NCBI GenBank assembly: GCA_017615545.1 | Contig: JAFZZY010000067.1 | Location: 1-64,000, forward strand | Source: Lachnospiraceae bacterium | Lineage (GTDB): Bacteria > Bacillota > Clostridia > Lachnospirales > Lachnospiraceae | Direction: 5' to 3' | DNA: 64,000 nt | In this document: piece after piece, positions 1 through 8,339 of the stretch | Numbering within the stretch: position 1 is the first letter of the stretch | How the letters are laid out: each line of letters starts with the position of its first letter | The notes under the pieces: model-generated | The model's database searches: none | Seen by the model: the letters and a program-made list of their open reading frames with translations, nothing else | Told to the model about the DNA's origin: nothing | Made by a program: the position numbers and the translations under genes

Positions 1-89
1 CTGCTCATGCTAAGGAGTACAAGAATGTGAGAAATAATCCTCTGAATGCAAGGCGACAGCCGAAGTATTCAGAATTATTTCGAGCCTAT

Positions 90-110
90 AAGGTTTGCGG
101 AGCAAACCTT
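90..110. other. Perfect 9-bp hairpin in the left-end non-coding stretch
   Basis: Arms AAGGTTTGC and GCAAACCTT flank the 3-nt loop GGA. Neither strand has a run of T after the stem, so it is a weak terminator candidate for the minus-strand nnr gene that ends at 190. I see no gene in 1-189. Confidence 0.4.
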
Positions 111-189
111 CCTTGTAAACCTTCGTCATGGACTTCCAGCTCACCTGAAAAATATATAGTGAAAAAACCACAGCGTTTCTACTATAACA

Positions 190-1923
190 TTACATTTCGG
201 AAAAGTCAACACGATATACATTTGCAATGCCGTCCACGATGTCGCGGGCCATGCAGGACCGTGTTCCGACGCGGCGTGCGGCTTCTTCGCCGGCGCGTCC
301 GTGGATCCAGACGCCGGCCGGGGCTGCGCTTTTCGCGTCCATGCCCTGCGCCAGCAAACTTCCGATCAGGCCGGCGAGTGCATCTCCGCTCCCGGCTACG
401 GCTAAAGCCGCGCATCCGGTGGTGTTGACGATCAACTCGCCATCGGGCAATGCGATCACGGTGGAAGCATCTTTTGCCACGCAAACGGCGTTATAGTAAC
501 GCGCGACTGCCTGCGCTGCCGTGGGCAGCTGTGTACGCACGCGCTCTGCATCCTGCCACTCCTCCTGCCTCGAAAGCAGGCGGATCATTTCCCCGACATG
601 GGGCGTCAGGATCACGGGACCGCCGGTCGCGGTGTAGTCGCGCACCAGTTTGTCGATCGAGTCGTGCTTCGCTATCAGGTTAAGGCCGTCCGCGTCGATC
701 ACGAGCGGCAGACCCGGTGTTTCATTCAATGCTTTCAGCAGTCCCTGCAGGACCTGTTTGCCCTCCGCGTTCGAACCGAGGCCCGGCCCAATCACGAGTG
801 CGCTCCGCTTCGGATCCAGACTGCGCAGGCGATCCAGGCTGCTCGCCGACTGCCAGGGCAGGAAGATCGCTTCCGGCACGCCCGTCTGCAGGATCAGGCG
901 GTTCTCCGCGTCGCTGAGCACCATGACCAGACCAGCACCGCCGCGATACGCCGCCATGGCGCCGATCATCGCTGCGCCTGCCATTCCGCGGCTTCCCGCG
1001 ACGAAGGCAGTCGTCCCGAAGGTTCCTTTATGTGAGTAGGCGGGGCGCTTCGGCAGCACCGCCGCTACATCGTCCGCGTCCCAGACGTAGGTCGGCTTCG
1101 GTATCTCCGGCCGCTCTACGCGTACGATATCCGAGCCCGTGAACGGGTCGGACAGGGCCACTGCGGGCGCGTCACTTGCAAATCCGATGTCGGCCACGAT
1201 GAGCTCGCCGCAGAGATCCCGTCCCGGCAGCAATAATTGGCCGCGTTTGCGGTAGCCGAAGGTCACCGTCGTGGTCGCGGGCAATGCAACGCCCAAAACC
1301 GCGCCGCTGTCGGCGCTGACGCCGCTCGGCATGTCCACCGCGATCACCGGGCAGTCCTGCCCGGCCGCCGCGCGGATCACCTGCGCGTACACGCCGGTCA
1401 CCGGCCGTGACAGGCCGATGCCAAACAGGGCGTCCACGAGGATGGAGCACTCCTTAAGCTCCGCGTTTAATTCTTCATCGGTATATTCCCATTCCGGAAG
1501 GATGTGCCGATACGACAGTTTCGGCGTCATCGCGCCCTCGCCGTCACGGCCCTCTTCCTGAAGCAGATCCCACTGCTCTCTCCAGGCGTAAGTCGCCCGG
1601 TTGCTCTCCTCGTCGGTGTCGCCCAGGACGAGAAGTTTGATGGTCAGCTTCGGATAATCCTGCGTGCGCTGCAAGAGTTTGCGAACCACAGCGATGCCGT
1701 CGCCGCCGTTATTGCCCACGCCCGCGATCACGCCGACGCAGCAGGGTTTTTCCTCTTCCTCTTCGATATTCTGCCAGGACAGGTCCGTCTCGATGTGCCG
1801 CCACACCACGTCGAACACGCGCGCGGCCGCCGTCTCCATCAGGTCACGGGCCGACTTAAAGCCCTGGTCTATCGTATATTCATCGATGCGCTTCATTCCC
1901 GCGCTGCTGTATACTCTCTCCAT
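190..1923 (-). CDS. nnr: Bifunctional NAD(P)H-hydrate repair enzyme (epimerase + ADP-dependent dehydratase)
   Basis: Repairs damaged, hydrated NAD(P)H in the cytoplasm: the N-terminal domain epimerises R-NAD(P)HX to S-NAD(P)HX and the C-terminal domain dehydrates it using ADP. The 577 residues fit the fused two-domain form. Residues 1-230 are the epimerase (NNGGDG at 71-76, then VDMPSGVSADSG near 200). Residues from about 285 are the ribokinase-like dehydratase, with IGPGLGS, VIDADGLN, LTPHVGE and the catalytic GSGDALAG loop near 515. The ATG at 1923 follows a GGGGA ribosome binding site. It is third after the flippase and rex, so an NAD-metabolite repair enzyme sits beside an NADH-sensing repressor; co-regulation is an inference. 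Confidence 0.93.
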   Translation of the reverse strand: MERVYSSAGMKRIDEYTIDQGFKSARDLMETAAARVFDVVWRHIETDLSWQNIEEEEEKPCCVGVIAGVGNNGGDGIAVVRKLLQRTQDYPKLTIKLLVLGDTDEESNRATYAWREQWDLLQEEGRDGEGAMTPKLSYRHILPEWEYTDEELNAELKECSILVDALFGIGLSRPVTGVYAQVIRAAAGQDCPVIAVDMPSGVSADSGAVLGVALPATTTVTFGYRKRGQLLLPGRDLCGELIVADIGFASDAPAVALSDPFTGSDIVRVERPEIPKPTYVWDADDVAAVLPKRPAYSHKGTFGTTAFVAGSRGMAGAAMIGAMAAYRGGAGLVMVLSDAENRLILQTGVPEAIFLPWQSASSLDRLRSLDPKRSALVIGPGLGSNAEGKQVLQGLLKALNETPGLPLVIDADGLNLIAKHDSIDKLVRDYTATGGPVILTPHVGEMIRLLSRQEEWQDAERVRTQLPTAAQAVARYYNAVCVAKDASTVIALPDGELIVNTTGCAALAVAGSGDALAGLIGSLLAQGMDAKSAAPAGVWIHGRAGEEAARRVGTRSCMARDIVDGIANVYRVDFSEM

Positions 1924-1947
1924 AGGATGATCCCCCTTTCGGATCGG

Positions 1948-2589
1948 TCACTGTTCCTTCCCGTCGCTCTGCGCCAGTCGGTAGGACAGACGCATCAGAC
2001 TCTCCGACAGGTGAACATTTTCCACGACGACGTCCTCGGGCACGTTCAGGTCCGTGTGGGCGAAATTCCAGATGGCCTTTATGCCGCAGGATACGAGGCG
2101 CTCCGCCACGGGGATCGCGCTCCCCTTCGGGATGCAGATCGCCGCCATGTGGATGTCGTGTGCGAGGATGAACTCCTCGAGCTGCTCCATCGGGTAGACC
2201 GGGATGTCACGGAAGGTCCGGCCAATGAGTTTCGGGTCGCGGTCGAACAGCGCGCAGATCACGAAGCCGCGGCGCTCGAAGTTCGTGTAGTTCGCGATGG
2301 CCTGGGCCAGGTTACCCGCGCCGACCACGATCATGTTGTGCTTGCGGTCGATGCCGAGGATCTTACCGATCTCGTGGTACAGGACTTCCACGTTGTAGCC
2401 GTAGCCCTGCTGGCCGAAGCCGCCGAACTGGTTCAGGTCCTGGCGGATCTGCGAGGACGTCACGTGCATGCGCTCGGAGAGCTCCTGCGAGGAAATGCGC
2501 AGGGTCTGCTCTTCCAGAAGTTCGCCCAGGTACCGATAGTAACGCGGCAGGCGTTGTATGACTGCTTTGGATATGTTCTTGCGATCCAT
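1948..2589 (-). CDS. rex: Redox-sensing transcriptional repressor Rex
   Basis: Rex proteins bind DNA when the NADH/NAD+ ratio is low and release it when NADH rises, controlling fermentative genes in Gram-positive bacteria. The 213 residues match the family length. Residues 1-75 are a winged helix (SSQIRQDLNQFGGFG, the recognition region), and residues 85-100 hold the Rossmann motif VVGAGNLAQAIANY. The C-terminal domain-swap helix ends in LMRLSYRLAQ. It starts immediately after the flippase stop (2591) behind GAGGAAGATAAA and is followed by nnr 24 nt later. The candidate operator at 4114-4131 suggests autoregulation. Confidence 0.96.
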   Translation of the reverse strand: MDRKNISKAVIQRLPRYYRYLGELLEEQTLRISSQELSERMHVTSSQIRQDLNQFGGFGQQGYGYNVEVLYHEIGKILGIDRKHNMIVVGAGNLAQAIANYTNFERRGFVICALFDRDPKLIGRTFRDIPVYPMEQLEEFILAHDIHMAAICIPKGSAIPVAERLVSCGIKAIWNFAHTDLNVPEDVVVENVHLSESLMRLSYRLAQSDGKEQ

Positions 2590-2590
2590 T

Positions 2591-4045
2591 TTATCTTCCT
2601 CTTTTGAAAACTTTGGTCTTGATGATGCTGACGAAGCGCGCGAGCAGAGGGTCGCGCACCAGGATCATGGCGATGGTATAGGTCGTCACGGCGACCGCAA
2701 AGCGGACCGCGAGCGACAGAGCCCGTCCGGGGATGAGGGAGCCGACCGTGTAGGTGATGGCGGCCATCGCGGCGCCGGATATCAGGTAGATGGCGCCGGA
2801 GAGGTACATTTTCCGAAGGGGCAATTGTTTTCGTACGACGATGGACTGCGTGAGCGTCACGGTAAATTCGGCCGCGACGGTCGCGTAGACGGTACCGAGC
2901 GCCTGATAGTGCGGAACCAGGAGAGCATTGCCCACGATGTTGACGATGATACCCAGAACCAGGGATAGGGTAAATGCGCCCTGTTGCCGCGAGGGCAGGA
3001 GGTACTGCACGCCGAGGACGTTGCTGCAGCTGACCAGGATGACGGTCGGTGCCAGGAAGCAGGCCAGCTCGATGGACGGGATGTATTTGTCGCCGAAGAA
3101 GACGGGGATGAATACGTCCGCCACGGAGATCAGGCCGAACATCAGCGGGCATCCCATGAAGAACGCGAACCGGAAGATGTCTTCCATGCGTTTGCGGATC
3201 TCGTCGTAGGCCTTTCGCGCGAAGGCGGCCGACATGGACGGGATCATGACGATGCCGAGCGATGTGATGCCGATCAGAATGATCTTTACGATCTTCTGGG
3301 CGTATTGGTAATATGCGTTCAGTTCTTTCTGGTGCGTCAGGACCTCGATCATGGTCTTGTCGAGCATACCGAAGATCTCAGAGGAGATCTGCGGCAGGAA
3401 GAGCAACAGGATCGGGAGCAAGTGCTTTTTGAACTGAAGGTTTTTGAAAGAGATCTTCGCCATCTTGCGATGAACGCCGGGCCAGAGCGAGAACGCTCCG
3501 ACGAGGTTCGGGACGCTCTGACACAAAATGTAGACAGGCAGGTCGTCCTCGTTTTTCACGAACAGGAAAATGCAGACCAGGGCGACCAGGCGGATCAGGG
3601 TGCACTGCACAACGACGCGCGTGAACTCTTCCATGCCTTGATAAAACCACGAGATATCAAAGATCACGGTCAGGATGTTAAAGGAAAACAGAAGGAACAG
3701 CGGGCCGTCCTTCGGGTCGAGACCGAAAACGAAGAAAAAGATGGCGTAACTGATCAGCGTCATGACCAGCCGGATCAGGAAGATCTCGGTGAAAACGCGG
3801 GTGCGGTCGGCCTTATTATCCAGGTAGGCGATCTCGCGCTGGCCATACACGGCACTGCCGCAGGAGGCCGCGAGCGTGAAATACATCACGGTCGACTCGA
3901 GGAAACTGTAGGTTCCGTTTTCGTCCGTTCCCAGGACGCGGGCCACGTAAGGCATAGAAACCAAAGGCACCAACAGTATAAACAACTGATATGCCGTAAA
4001 CATCATATAATTGCCCGCCAGTTTCTGCTTCACCTTAATGCCCAA
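2591..4045 (-). CDS. Oligosaccharide flippase family (Wzx/MOP) membrane protein
   Basis: A polytopic membrane protein of about 484 residues with roughly 12-14 hydrophobic segments. Its N-terminus (QLFILLVPLVSMPYVARVLG, then YSFLESTVMYFTLAASCGSAVYGQRE) is typical of polysaccharide or O-antigen flippases of the MOP superfamily, which move lipid-linked glycans across the membrane. No polymerase or sugar-transferase cluster lies next to it, so the substrate cannot be named. It is first in an operon with rex and nnr. The start is uncertain: 4045 is a TTG, with a GTG at 4033 as alternative; GGAAGAGAAGG lies just upstream. Confidence 0.85.
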   Translation of the reverse strand: MGIKVKQKLAGNYMMFTAYQLFILLVPLVSMPYVARVLGTDENGTYSFLESTVMYFTLAASCGSAVYGQREIAYLDNKADRTRVFTEIFLIRLVMTLISYAIFFFVFGLDPKDGPLFLLFSFNILTVIFDISWFYQGMEEFTRVVVQCTLIRLVALVCIFLFVKNEDDLPVYILCQSVPNLVGAFSLWPGVHRKMAKISFKNLQFKKHLLPILLLFLPQISSEIFGMLDKTMIEVLTHQKELNAYYQYAQKIVKIILIGITSLGIVMIPSMSAAFARKAYDEIRKRMEDIFRFAFFMGCPLMFGLISVADVFIPVFFGDKYIPSIELACFLAPTVILVSCSNVLGVQYLLPSRQQGAFTLSLVLGIIVNIVGNALLVPHYQALGTVYATVAAEFTVTLTQSIVVRKQLPLRKMYLSGAIYLISGAAMAAITYTVGSLIPGRALSLAVRFAVAVTTYTIAMILVRDPLLARFVSIIKTKVFKRGR

Positions 4046-4091
4046 CCTTCTCTTCCGGGATCGGCTCGTGCCGTCTTCTTAACTAAGGTCT

Positions 4092-4120
4092 ATTATACTA
4101 AAATCGGCCGAGATTGGCAA
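4092..4120 (-). promoter_or_regulatory. Promoter of the flippase-rex-nnr operon
   Basis: On the minus strand TTGCCA (4115-4120) is followed after 17 bp by TATAAT (4092-4097). The -35 box lies inside the candidate Rex operator. Confidence 0.75.
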
Positions 4121-4131
4121 GTATTTAACAA
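4114..4131. promoter_or_regulatory. Candidate Rex operator
   Basis: Read on the minus strand the site is TTGTTAA-ATAC-TTGCCAA. It differs from the clostridial Rex consensus TTGTTAA-N4-TTAACAA at two positions in one half-site. It covers the -35 box of the rex operon and lies 4 bp before the azlC -35 box, so Rex could repress its own operon and possibly azlCD. Confidence 0.6.
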
Positions 4132-4134
4132 GTA

Positions 4135-4163
4135 TTGTCACGCCCGCTTTTTTGTGCTAGAAT
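4135..4163 (+). promoter_or_regulatory. Promoter of azlCD
   Basis: TTGTCA (4135-4140), a 17-bp spacer and TAGAAT (4158-4163), divergent from the rex operon promoter. Confidence 0.65.
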
Positions 4164-4222
4164 CGAGTGACAGGCCGACTTTCGCCGGCCCGTTCACCAT
4201 CCCTTTAGCAAAGGACTTTACT

Positions 4223-5011
4223 ATGAAATCATCCAAATATGATCCGCGCGCGGAGTTGTTTCGCGGCATGCGGCTGGGCATCCCGATCGGTCTGGGATAT
4301 TTCGCCGTTTCGTTCTCCCTGGGCATCCACGCGCGTAACGCCGGGCTGTCGGCGTTTCAGGCCACGCTTACGAGCATGCTGCTGAACGCATCTGCCGGCG
4401 AATATGTCGCATTTTCCCTGATCGCGGAACAGGCGGCCTACATCGAGATCGCGCTCATGGTCCTCGTGGCCAATGCACGTTACCTCCTGATGTCGTGCTC
4501 GCTGAGCCAGAAGCTCTCGGAGCGCGTCACGCTGCCGCACCGTCTGGTCATGAGTTTCGGTGTTACCGACGAACTCTTCGGCGTGTCGATGTCGCGGCAG
4601 ACGCCGGTCGAACCACCGTTCTACTATGGCATGATGCTCGTCGCTCTGTCGCTCTGGGCGGCCGGTACGGGCCTCGGTGTTATATTCGGTAACCTGCTGC
4701 CCCAAAACCTCGTAAATGCGCTTTCTGTGGGCTTATACGGCATGTTTCTGGCCATCATCGTGCCCGCAGCGAAGAAAAGCCGCGTTATCATCGGCATTTG
4801 CACCGTCTCGATGGGCGCGAGCCTCGCCTGCTCCCTCCTGCCGCTGATCTCGAAGATCTCCGTCGGCACCCGCACCATCCTGCTGACCGTTGTGATCTCC
4901 GCCTTCGCGGCCTGGTTCTTCCCGATCCCGGATGAGAAACAGCCCGAGTCTTCTGAGGAACCGGCGCCAAGCTCGGATGCGGAAACTCCGCAAGGAGGTG
5001 ACGGCGAATGA
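4223..5011 (+). CDS. azlC: AzlC family branched-chain amino acid exporter, large subunit
   Basis: AzlC with AzlD forms a two-component exporter in the inner membrane; characterised members export branched-chain amino acids or analogues. The 262 residues contain the AzlC hallmarks RGMRLGIPIGLGYFAVSFSLG (residues 13-33), the segment TLTSMLLNASAGEYVAF, and NARYLLMSCSLSQ, followed by several membrane helices and a short hydrophilic tail. The ATG at 4223 is chosen because AAAGGA sits 8 nt upstream and the family begins with a short polar leader. Its stop overlaps the azlD start (ATGA), which indicates translational coupling. Confidence 0.9.
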   Translation: MKSSKYDPRAELFRGMRLGIPIGLGYFAVSFSLGIHARNAGLSAFQATLTSMLLNASAGEYVAFSLIAEQAAYIEIALMVLVANARYLLMSCSLSQKLSERVTLPHRLVMSFGVTDELFGVSMSRQTPVEPPFYYGMMLVALSLWAAGTGLGVIFGNLLPQNLVNALSVGLYGMFLAIIVPAAKKSRVIIGICTVSMGASLACSLLPLISKISVGTRTILLTVVISAFAAWFFPIPDEKQPESSEEPAPSSDAETPQGGDGE

Positions 5012-5316
5012 AGCACAACATTTACCTGTACATCACCGTTATCGCGCTCGTGACCTACGCGATCCGTTCCCTGCCGCTGACGTTGATCCGCAAACCGATC
5101 AAGAACCGGTTCATCCGCTCGTTCTTATTCTACGTACCGTATGTGACGCTCTCCGTCATGACATTTCCCGCGATCCTGTACGTGGTCGAAGGCAACATCC
5201 TCCCCGGCCTGGTCGCCATGGCCGTCGGTATCATCACCGCCTGGCTGACAGGAAACCTCTTCATCGTGGCTTCCCTCTCATGTATCGTGGTATACTTGTT
5301 GCAATTGTTTATATAA
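5008..5316 (+). CDS. azlD: AzlD family branched-chain amino acid exporter, small subunit
   Basis: A 102-residue protein with about four membrane helices. VTYAIRSLPLTLIRKPIKNRF near the N-terminus and the Pro-rich helix VPYVTLSVMTFPAIL are typical of AzlD. It overlaps azlC by 4 bp and has AAGGAGGTG within the azlC end as ribosome binding site. A strong terminator follows directly, so azlCD is a two-gene unit. Confidence 0.9.
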   Translation: MKHNIYLYITVIALVTYAIRSLPLTLIRKPIKNRFIRSFLFYVPYVTLSVMTFPAILYVVEGNILPGLVAMAVGIITAWLTGNLFIVASLSCIVVYLLQLFI

Positions 5317-5320
5317 AGCC

Positions 5321-5348
5321 AAAACCCCCGCGGACCCGCGGGGGTTTT
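5321..5348 (+). terminator. Terminator of azlCD
   Basis: A perfect 12-bp stem, AAAACCCCCGCG and CGCGGGGGTTTT, with a 4-nt loop and a T-rich end. The flanking A and T runs would also allow function on the minus strand. Confidence 0.9.
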
Positions 5349-5437
5349 ACTTTTCTCATGATATTCCGCCAATTCAGTTGAAAGCCACGTTTTGGCGGTC
5401 TATTGCTAAGTGTGTTTCTCAAATACAGCACCTGTCC

Positions 5438-6253
5438 TCATCCGATCTCATCTTCGTCGGTTGCCTCGAGGAATTTCTGGTAAACGATCCACAGGGCAAT
5501 GAGCACCTTCAGGTAGACATCAAAGGCCACAGTGACCGCGGAAGCATCTTTTTTCGGACGTGTTACCGCGCGGTTGATCAGAAACGCATAGTAGACCGCG
5601 GAACCAACCACGATCAGGGAAGCGCCAAGAAGTACAAAACCGATGCCTTGTACGATCAGCATAGTCACCACAGCGATGGCCGCCGAGATCAGCGTTACGG
5701 CAAATGTCCTTCCGGTGAACAGATAGAGGTCCGGTTTGATCAGCGCCACAACATACATTGCCGCTGTCGTAACCAACAATCCCAGGAAAACGGTCTGTAC
5801 CGCCTGGGCTCCGCCAATTGGGCTGATTAATTCGGCGAGATACAAGGTCTGAAATCCTAACGGAAGGGCCAGCAGATTATATGCGAGCATATGTAACGCG
5901 GTCGATTTGGTTTTCAAGCGCAGTCCGACAGCCAGGATCTGGAAGGGCAACGGCAAAATTACATACGAAATATACTCCGGCTCGGTGTATTCCATCAGGA
6001 TATCTTTCAGGAAAAAACAGGTCAGGAGATTCACCAGAAAGCCCCACATCAGGCAACCGACGAAAGTCATCATATAACCTCGGTCGGCCCGCTCGTCGAA
6101 GGCAACGGAGGAAGCTCCATCGTATTTTTCGAGATTATGCATGTCCTCGGAATAGTAGTAGGTTCCCCACTGATTGTATACTTCATACTCCTCCGCAGGA
6201 GTATTCTCCGGGATCAGGTTCAGATCCAGATCCGTTTTCATATTCTCTTTCAT
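5438..6253 (-). CDS. Multi-spanning membrane protein, divergent Bax inhibitor-1-like
   Basis: A 271-residue protein with a 95-residue polar N-terminal region (QWGTYYYSEDM) followed by six or seven hydrophobic segments. The order of helices and the C-terminal AVTVAFDVYLKVLIALWIVYQ resemble the end of the BI-1/YccA family, where the usual form is LNLYLDFINLF. It is clearly a paralogue of the neighbour at 6347-7138: both have GCL-WGFLVNLL in the first helix and YxxWGT near the N-terminus. The ATG at 6253 is used because GAGGAGGG lies 7 nt upstream; the longer frame to 6295 lacks a site. Family assignment is tentative and the function unknown. Confidence 0.6.
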   Translation of the reverse strand: MKENMKTDLDLNLIPENTPAEEYEVYNQWGTYYYSEDMHNLEKYDGASSVAFDERADRGYMMTFVGCLMWGFLVNLLTCFFLKDILMEYTEPEYISYVILPLPFQILAVGLRLKTKSTALHMLAYNLLALPLGFQTLYLAELISPIGGAQAVQTVFLGLLVTTAAMYVVALIKPDLYLFTGRTFAVTLISAAIAVVTMLIVQGIGFVLLGASLIVVGSAVYYAFLINRAVTRPKKDASAVTVAFDVYLKVLIALWIVYQKFLEATDEDEIG

Positions 6254-6283
6254 GACATTGCCCTCCTCTCTTAGTCTATTTTT

Positions 6284-6317
6284 CAAAAAACGCACCTCCG
6301 GTTTAGGGGGGTGCGTT
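6284..6317 (-). terminator. Terminator between the two BI-1-like genes
   Basis: On the minus strand an 8-bp stem AACGCACC and GGTGCGTT ends in a run of six T. It follows the 6347-7138 gene and lies only about 30 nt before the next start, so it may limit read-through into the downstream paralogue. Confidence 0.65.
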
Positions 6318-6346
6318 CTCTGTATACAACCGTCAAACCGGTTTCA

Positions 6347-7138
6347 TTACTTTCTTGAAGAATTCTTCGCCATGATCAGCAGCAGACGAAGGAAAATGTA
6401 CGCCAGATCATAGTATACATCAAATGCTGACGTGATCGCATTGGCCATCGACTTCGGCTGTGCCATGGCTCTGCTGATATCAAATCCGAGCCACAGGGCA
6501 AAGATCAAGATAAATACAATATCCATCGCTGCATAAGCGGCCGGAGCAAAAATCGCAATGAGAATGGCTGCCGGGATCGCTGCGATCGTCACGATAAGAA
6601 GTGTTTTTCCGAGAGAAAGGAAAACTTCCGGCTTTACATAAGCCATAGCGAACATTACCGCGCCGATGACCAGCGTGCCGATAAGCGCCATGGTCACTGC
6701 ATCCATCAAGCCAACCTCAGCCATCACTCCTACAACGAAGGCGATCTCAAGGCCCATCGGAACGACCAACATGTTATACGCGATAAACTTGGTGATCGCT
6801 TTCTTGGAAAATGCATTCATGAAACAGCTGACGATCTGGAGCGGAACCACCAGAACCAAGAAGGATCCATCCGAGGACACGGCCAAAGACTTACCCAGAG
6901 TAATGCACATCAGCAGGTTTACTAAAAAGCCCCAAGCCAGGCAACCGATGATGGTCAGCAGGTATTTGCGTTCCTCGACGTCCTCACCGTAAACCACTTC
7001 GGAATAGCCCCTGCCGGTCGCGCCAAACGCGGGACGCGCTGCGGAGCCTACGTTTACCGCGGTCTCGATAGTACCCCAGCTATCATAGGGCTCATATTCT
7101 TCATTATTTTGATTCTGATTATTTCTGTAATCTTCCAT
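6347..7138 (-). CDS. Bax inhibitor-1-like membrane protein
   Basis: A 263-residue membrane protein with a polar Asn/Gln-rich N-terminus (residues 1-60) and seven hydrophobic segments. The first helix region RKYLLTIIGCLAWGFLVNLLM, the FIAYNMLVVPMGLEIAFV segment, and the end GFDISRAMAQ followed by SAFDVYYDLAYIFLRLL match the general pattern of the BI-1/YccA family, whose bacterial members are pH-sensitive calcium-leak or protease-associated proteins. It is more canonical than its paralogue downstream. AGAGAGG precedes the ATG. Confidence 0.65.
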   Translation of the reverse strand: MEDYRNNQNQNNEEYEPYDSWGTIETAVNVGSAARPAFGATGRGYSEVVYGEDVEERKYLLTIIGCLAWGFLVNLLMCITLGKSLAVSSDGSFLVLVVPLQIVSCFMNAFSKKAITKFIAYNMLVVPMGLEIAFVVGVMAEVGLMDAVTMALIGTLVIGAVMFAMAYVKPEVFLSLGKTLLIVTIAAIPAAILIAIFAPAAYAAMDIVFILIFALWLGFDISRAMAQPKSMANAITSAFDVYYDLAYIFLRLLLIMAKNSSRK

Positions 7139-7255
7139 ATTCTACCTCTCTTACATCGGTCTGTAACCGAAAAAACTTATTTCCTACAAGACATACTATA
7201 ACACATTATTCCAAAGAAATAAATGATATTCCCTTAAAAACTTCTTAAGATTTCT

Positions 7256-7399
7256 TTACTTTCTCCACCTTTTTCGCATCTTCGCGAAGCACAGTCCCAG
7301 GCGCGGAGACAGGCCGCTCGCGACGACGGACAGACGGTGCAGGCCGGAGAGGTTGCGGTCGCGCATAACGGCGATCGTCTTGCTGTGCAGGCAGGCCAT
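7256..7399 (-). CDS. Possible small basic protein of 47 residues
   Basis: An ORF too short for usual gene calling starts 12 nt after the glycosyltransferase stop, directly behind AAGGAGG. The predicted product begins MACLHSKTIAVMRDRNLSG and ends in a very basic FAKMRKRWRK. Codon choice resembles neighbouring genes. The spacing between AAGGAGG and ATG is only 2-3 nt, and the peptide resembles the basic C-terminal tails of glycosyltransferases. It could therefore be a real small gene or a remnant detached from the upstream gene. Confidence 0.35.
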   Translation of the reverse strand: MACLHSKTIAVMRDRNLSGLHRLSVVASGLSPRLGLCFAKMRKRWRK

Positions 7400-7411
7400 C
7401 GCCTCCTTGCG

Positions 7412-8323
7412 CTAGGCCTTGTATTCTTTTTTCGAGCGTTGCGTCGCCCACAACAGGCGGCGTGCCTTCCGTGCTTTATAACTGGAAAATGCGGGGATCT
7501 CGCGCAGTGCATCTGCGTTCTTCAGGACGTCATGGACCCGCGCCATCGCCTCCCAGTCCCGGAGGGCCTTCCGGATGCGCAGTTCCCTTCGGATCTTCCG
7601 GATCGCCTCATAATGTTTGTGTATCTGAAGCGCCTGCTCTTTGATGTGGCGCTTTTCTTCACGGATCCGTTCGCGGATCTCCAGAGGATCGTAAACATGG
7701 CCGTAGAGGCACTGCGGCAGCATCTGCACTTTACGTACGTGTGCGCTGTAGCAGGTCAGGAACAGAACGTCGCCGCCATCCTCCAGATCCTCGCAGAAAC
7801 TGAGCTGTTCACGCTCGATCAGGTCGCGGCGCAGCATCTTATTCCACAGGCCGGTCTTCATTCCGCGGTTCGAAAAACAGTGTCCCAGCATCTTCTTCCA
7901 GCTGATGACGCCGCCGAAATCCTTACAGGTCGTGATCACCTTCCCGCCAGACGTGATCTCCGCATAACCGGAAGCGACCATGTCGAAATCACTGTCGAGT
8001 TCCATCACATGCGCCAGATCGCGCAGATAACCGGGCGCCAGGCGATCCGAGAGTCTCGGGAACACCAGAAGATCGGCGCCCACCCGCTCCATTACCAGAT
8101 TGCGGGCACGCGAAAGATTCGCATGCTCCGTGCGCACAACATGCACACGGTCATCCGATGCTTCCAGCTTCTTCAAGATTTCTCTGCTTTCGTCGGTCGA
8201 CTCGGCATCTGCAAACCAGATCTCCTCCGGAGCCCTCTTCTGCCGGAGCACACACTCATAAAACGGCTGGATCTCCTTCTCCTGATTGCGTACCGTCACG
8301 ACCAATGCGATGGTCTTATCCAT
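7412..8323 (-). CDS. Family 2 glycosyltransferase
   Basis: Likely transfers a sugar from a nucleotide-sugar donor to a surface glycan; donor and acceptor are unknown. The 303 residues show a GT-A fold start (IALVVTVRNQEKEIQPFYECVLRQ), the WFADAESTDES segment (residues 36-46) in place of the common DDGSTD, and AN-LSRARNLVMERVGADLLVF leading to the second acidic motif. The last 90 residues are Arg/Lys-rich and helical. It is the last clear gene of a three-gene minus unit with proA and an alpha/beta hydrolase, with a 16-nt gap to proA. Confidence 0.82.
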   Translation of the reverse strand: MDKTIALVVTVRNQEKEIQPFYECVLRQKRAPEEIWFADAESTDESREILKKLEASDDRVHVVRTEHANLSRARNLVMERVGADLLVFPRLSDRLAPGYLRDLAHVMELDSDFDMVASGYAEITSGGKVITTCKDFGGVISWKKMLGHCFSNRGMKTGLWNKMLRRDLIEREQLSFCEDLEDGGDVLFLTCYSAHVRKVQMLPQCLYGHVYDPLEIRERIREEKRHIKEQALQIHKHYEAIRKIRRELRIRKALRDWEAMARVHDVLKNADALREIPAFSSYKARKARRLLWATQRSKKEYKA

Positions 8324-8339
8324 TTTCCCTCATCCTGTT

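Noticed and set aside
2984-4222. Long plus-strand open frame before azlC
   Set aside because: It is antisense to the flippase gene, has Asp/Glu/Arg-rich non-protein composition, and azlC has its own promoter, site and start at 4223.
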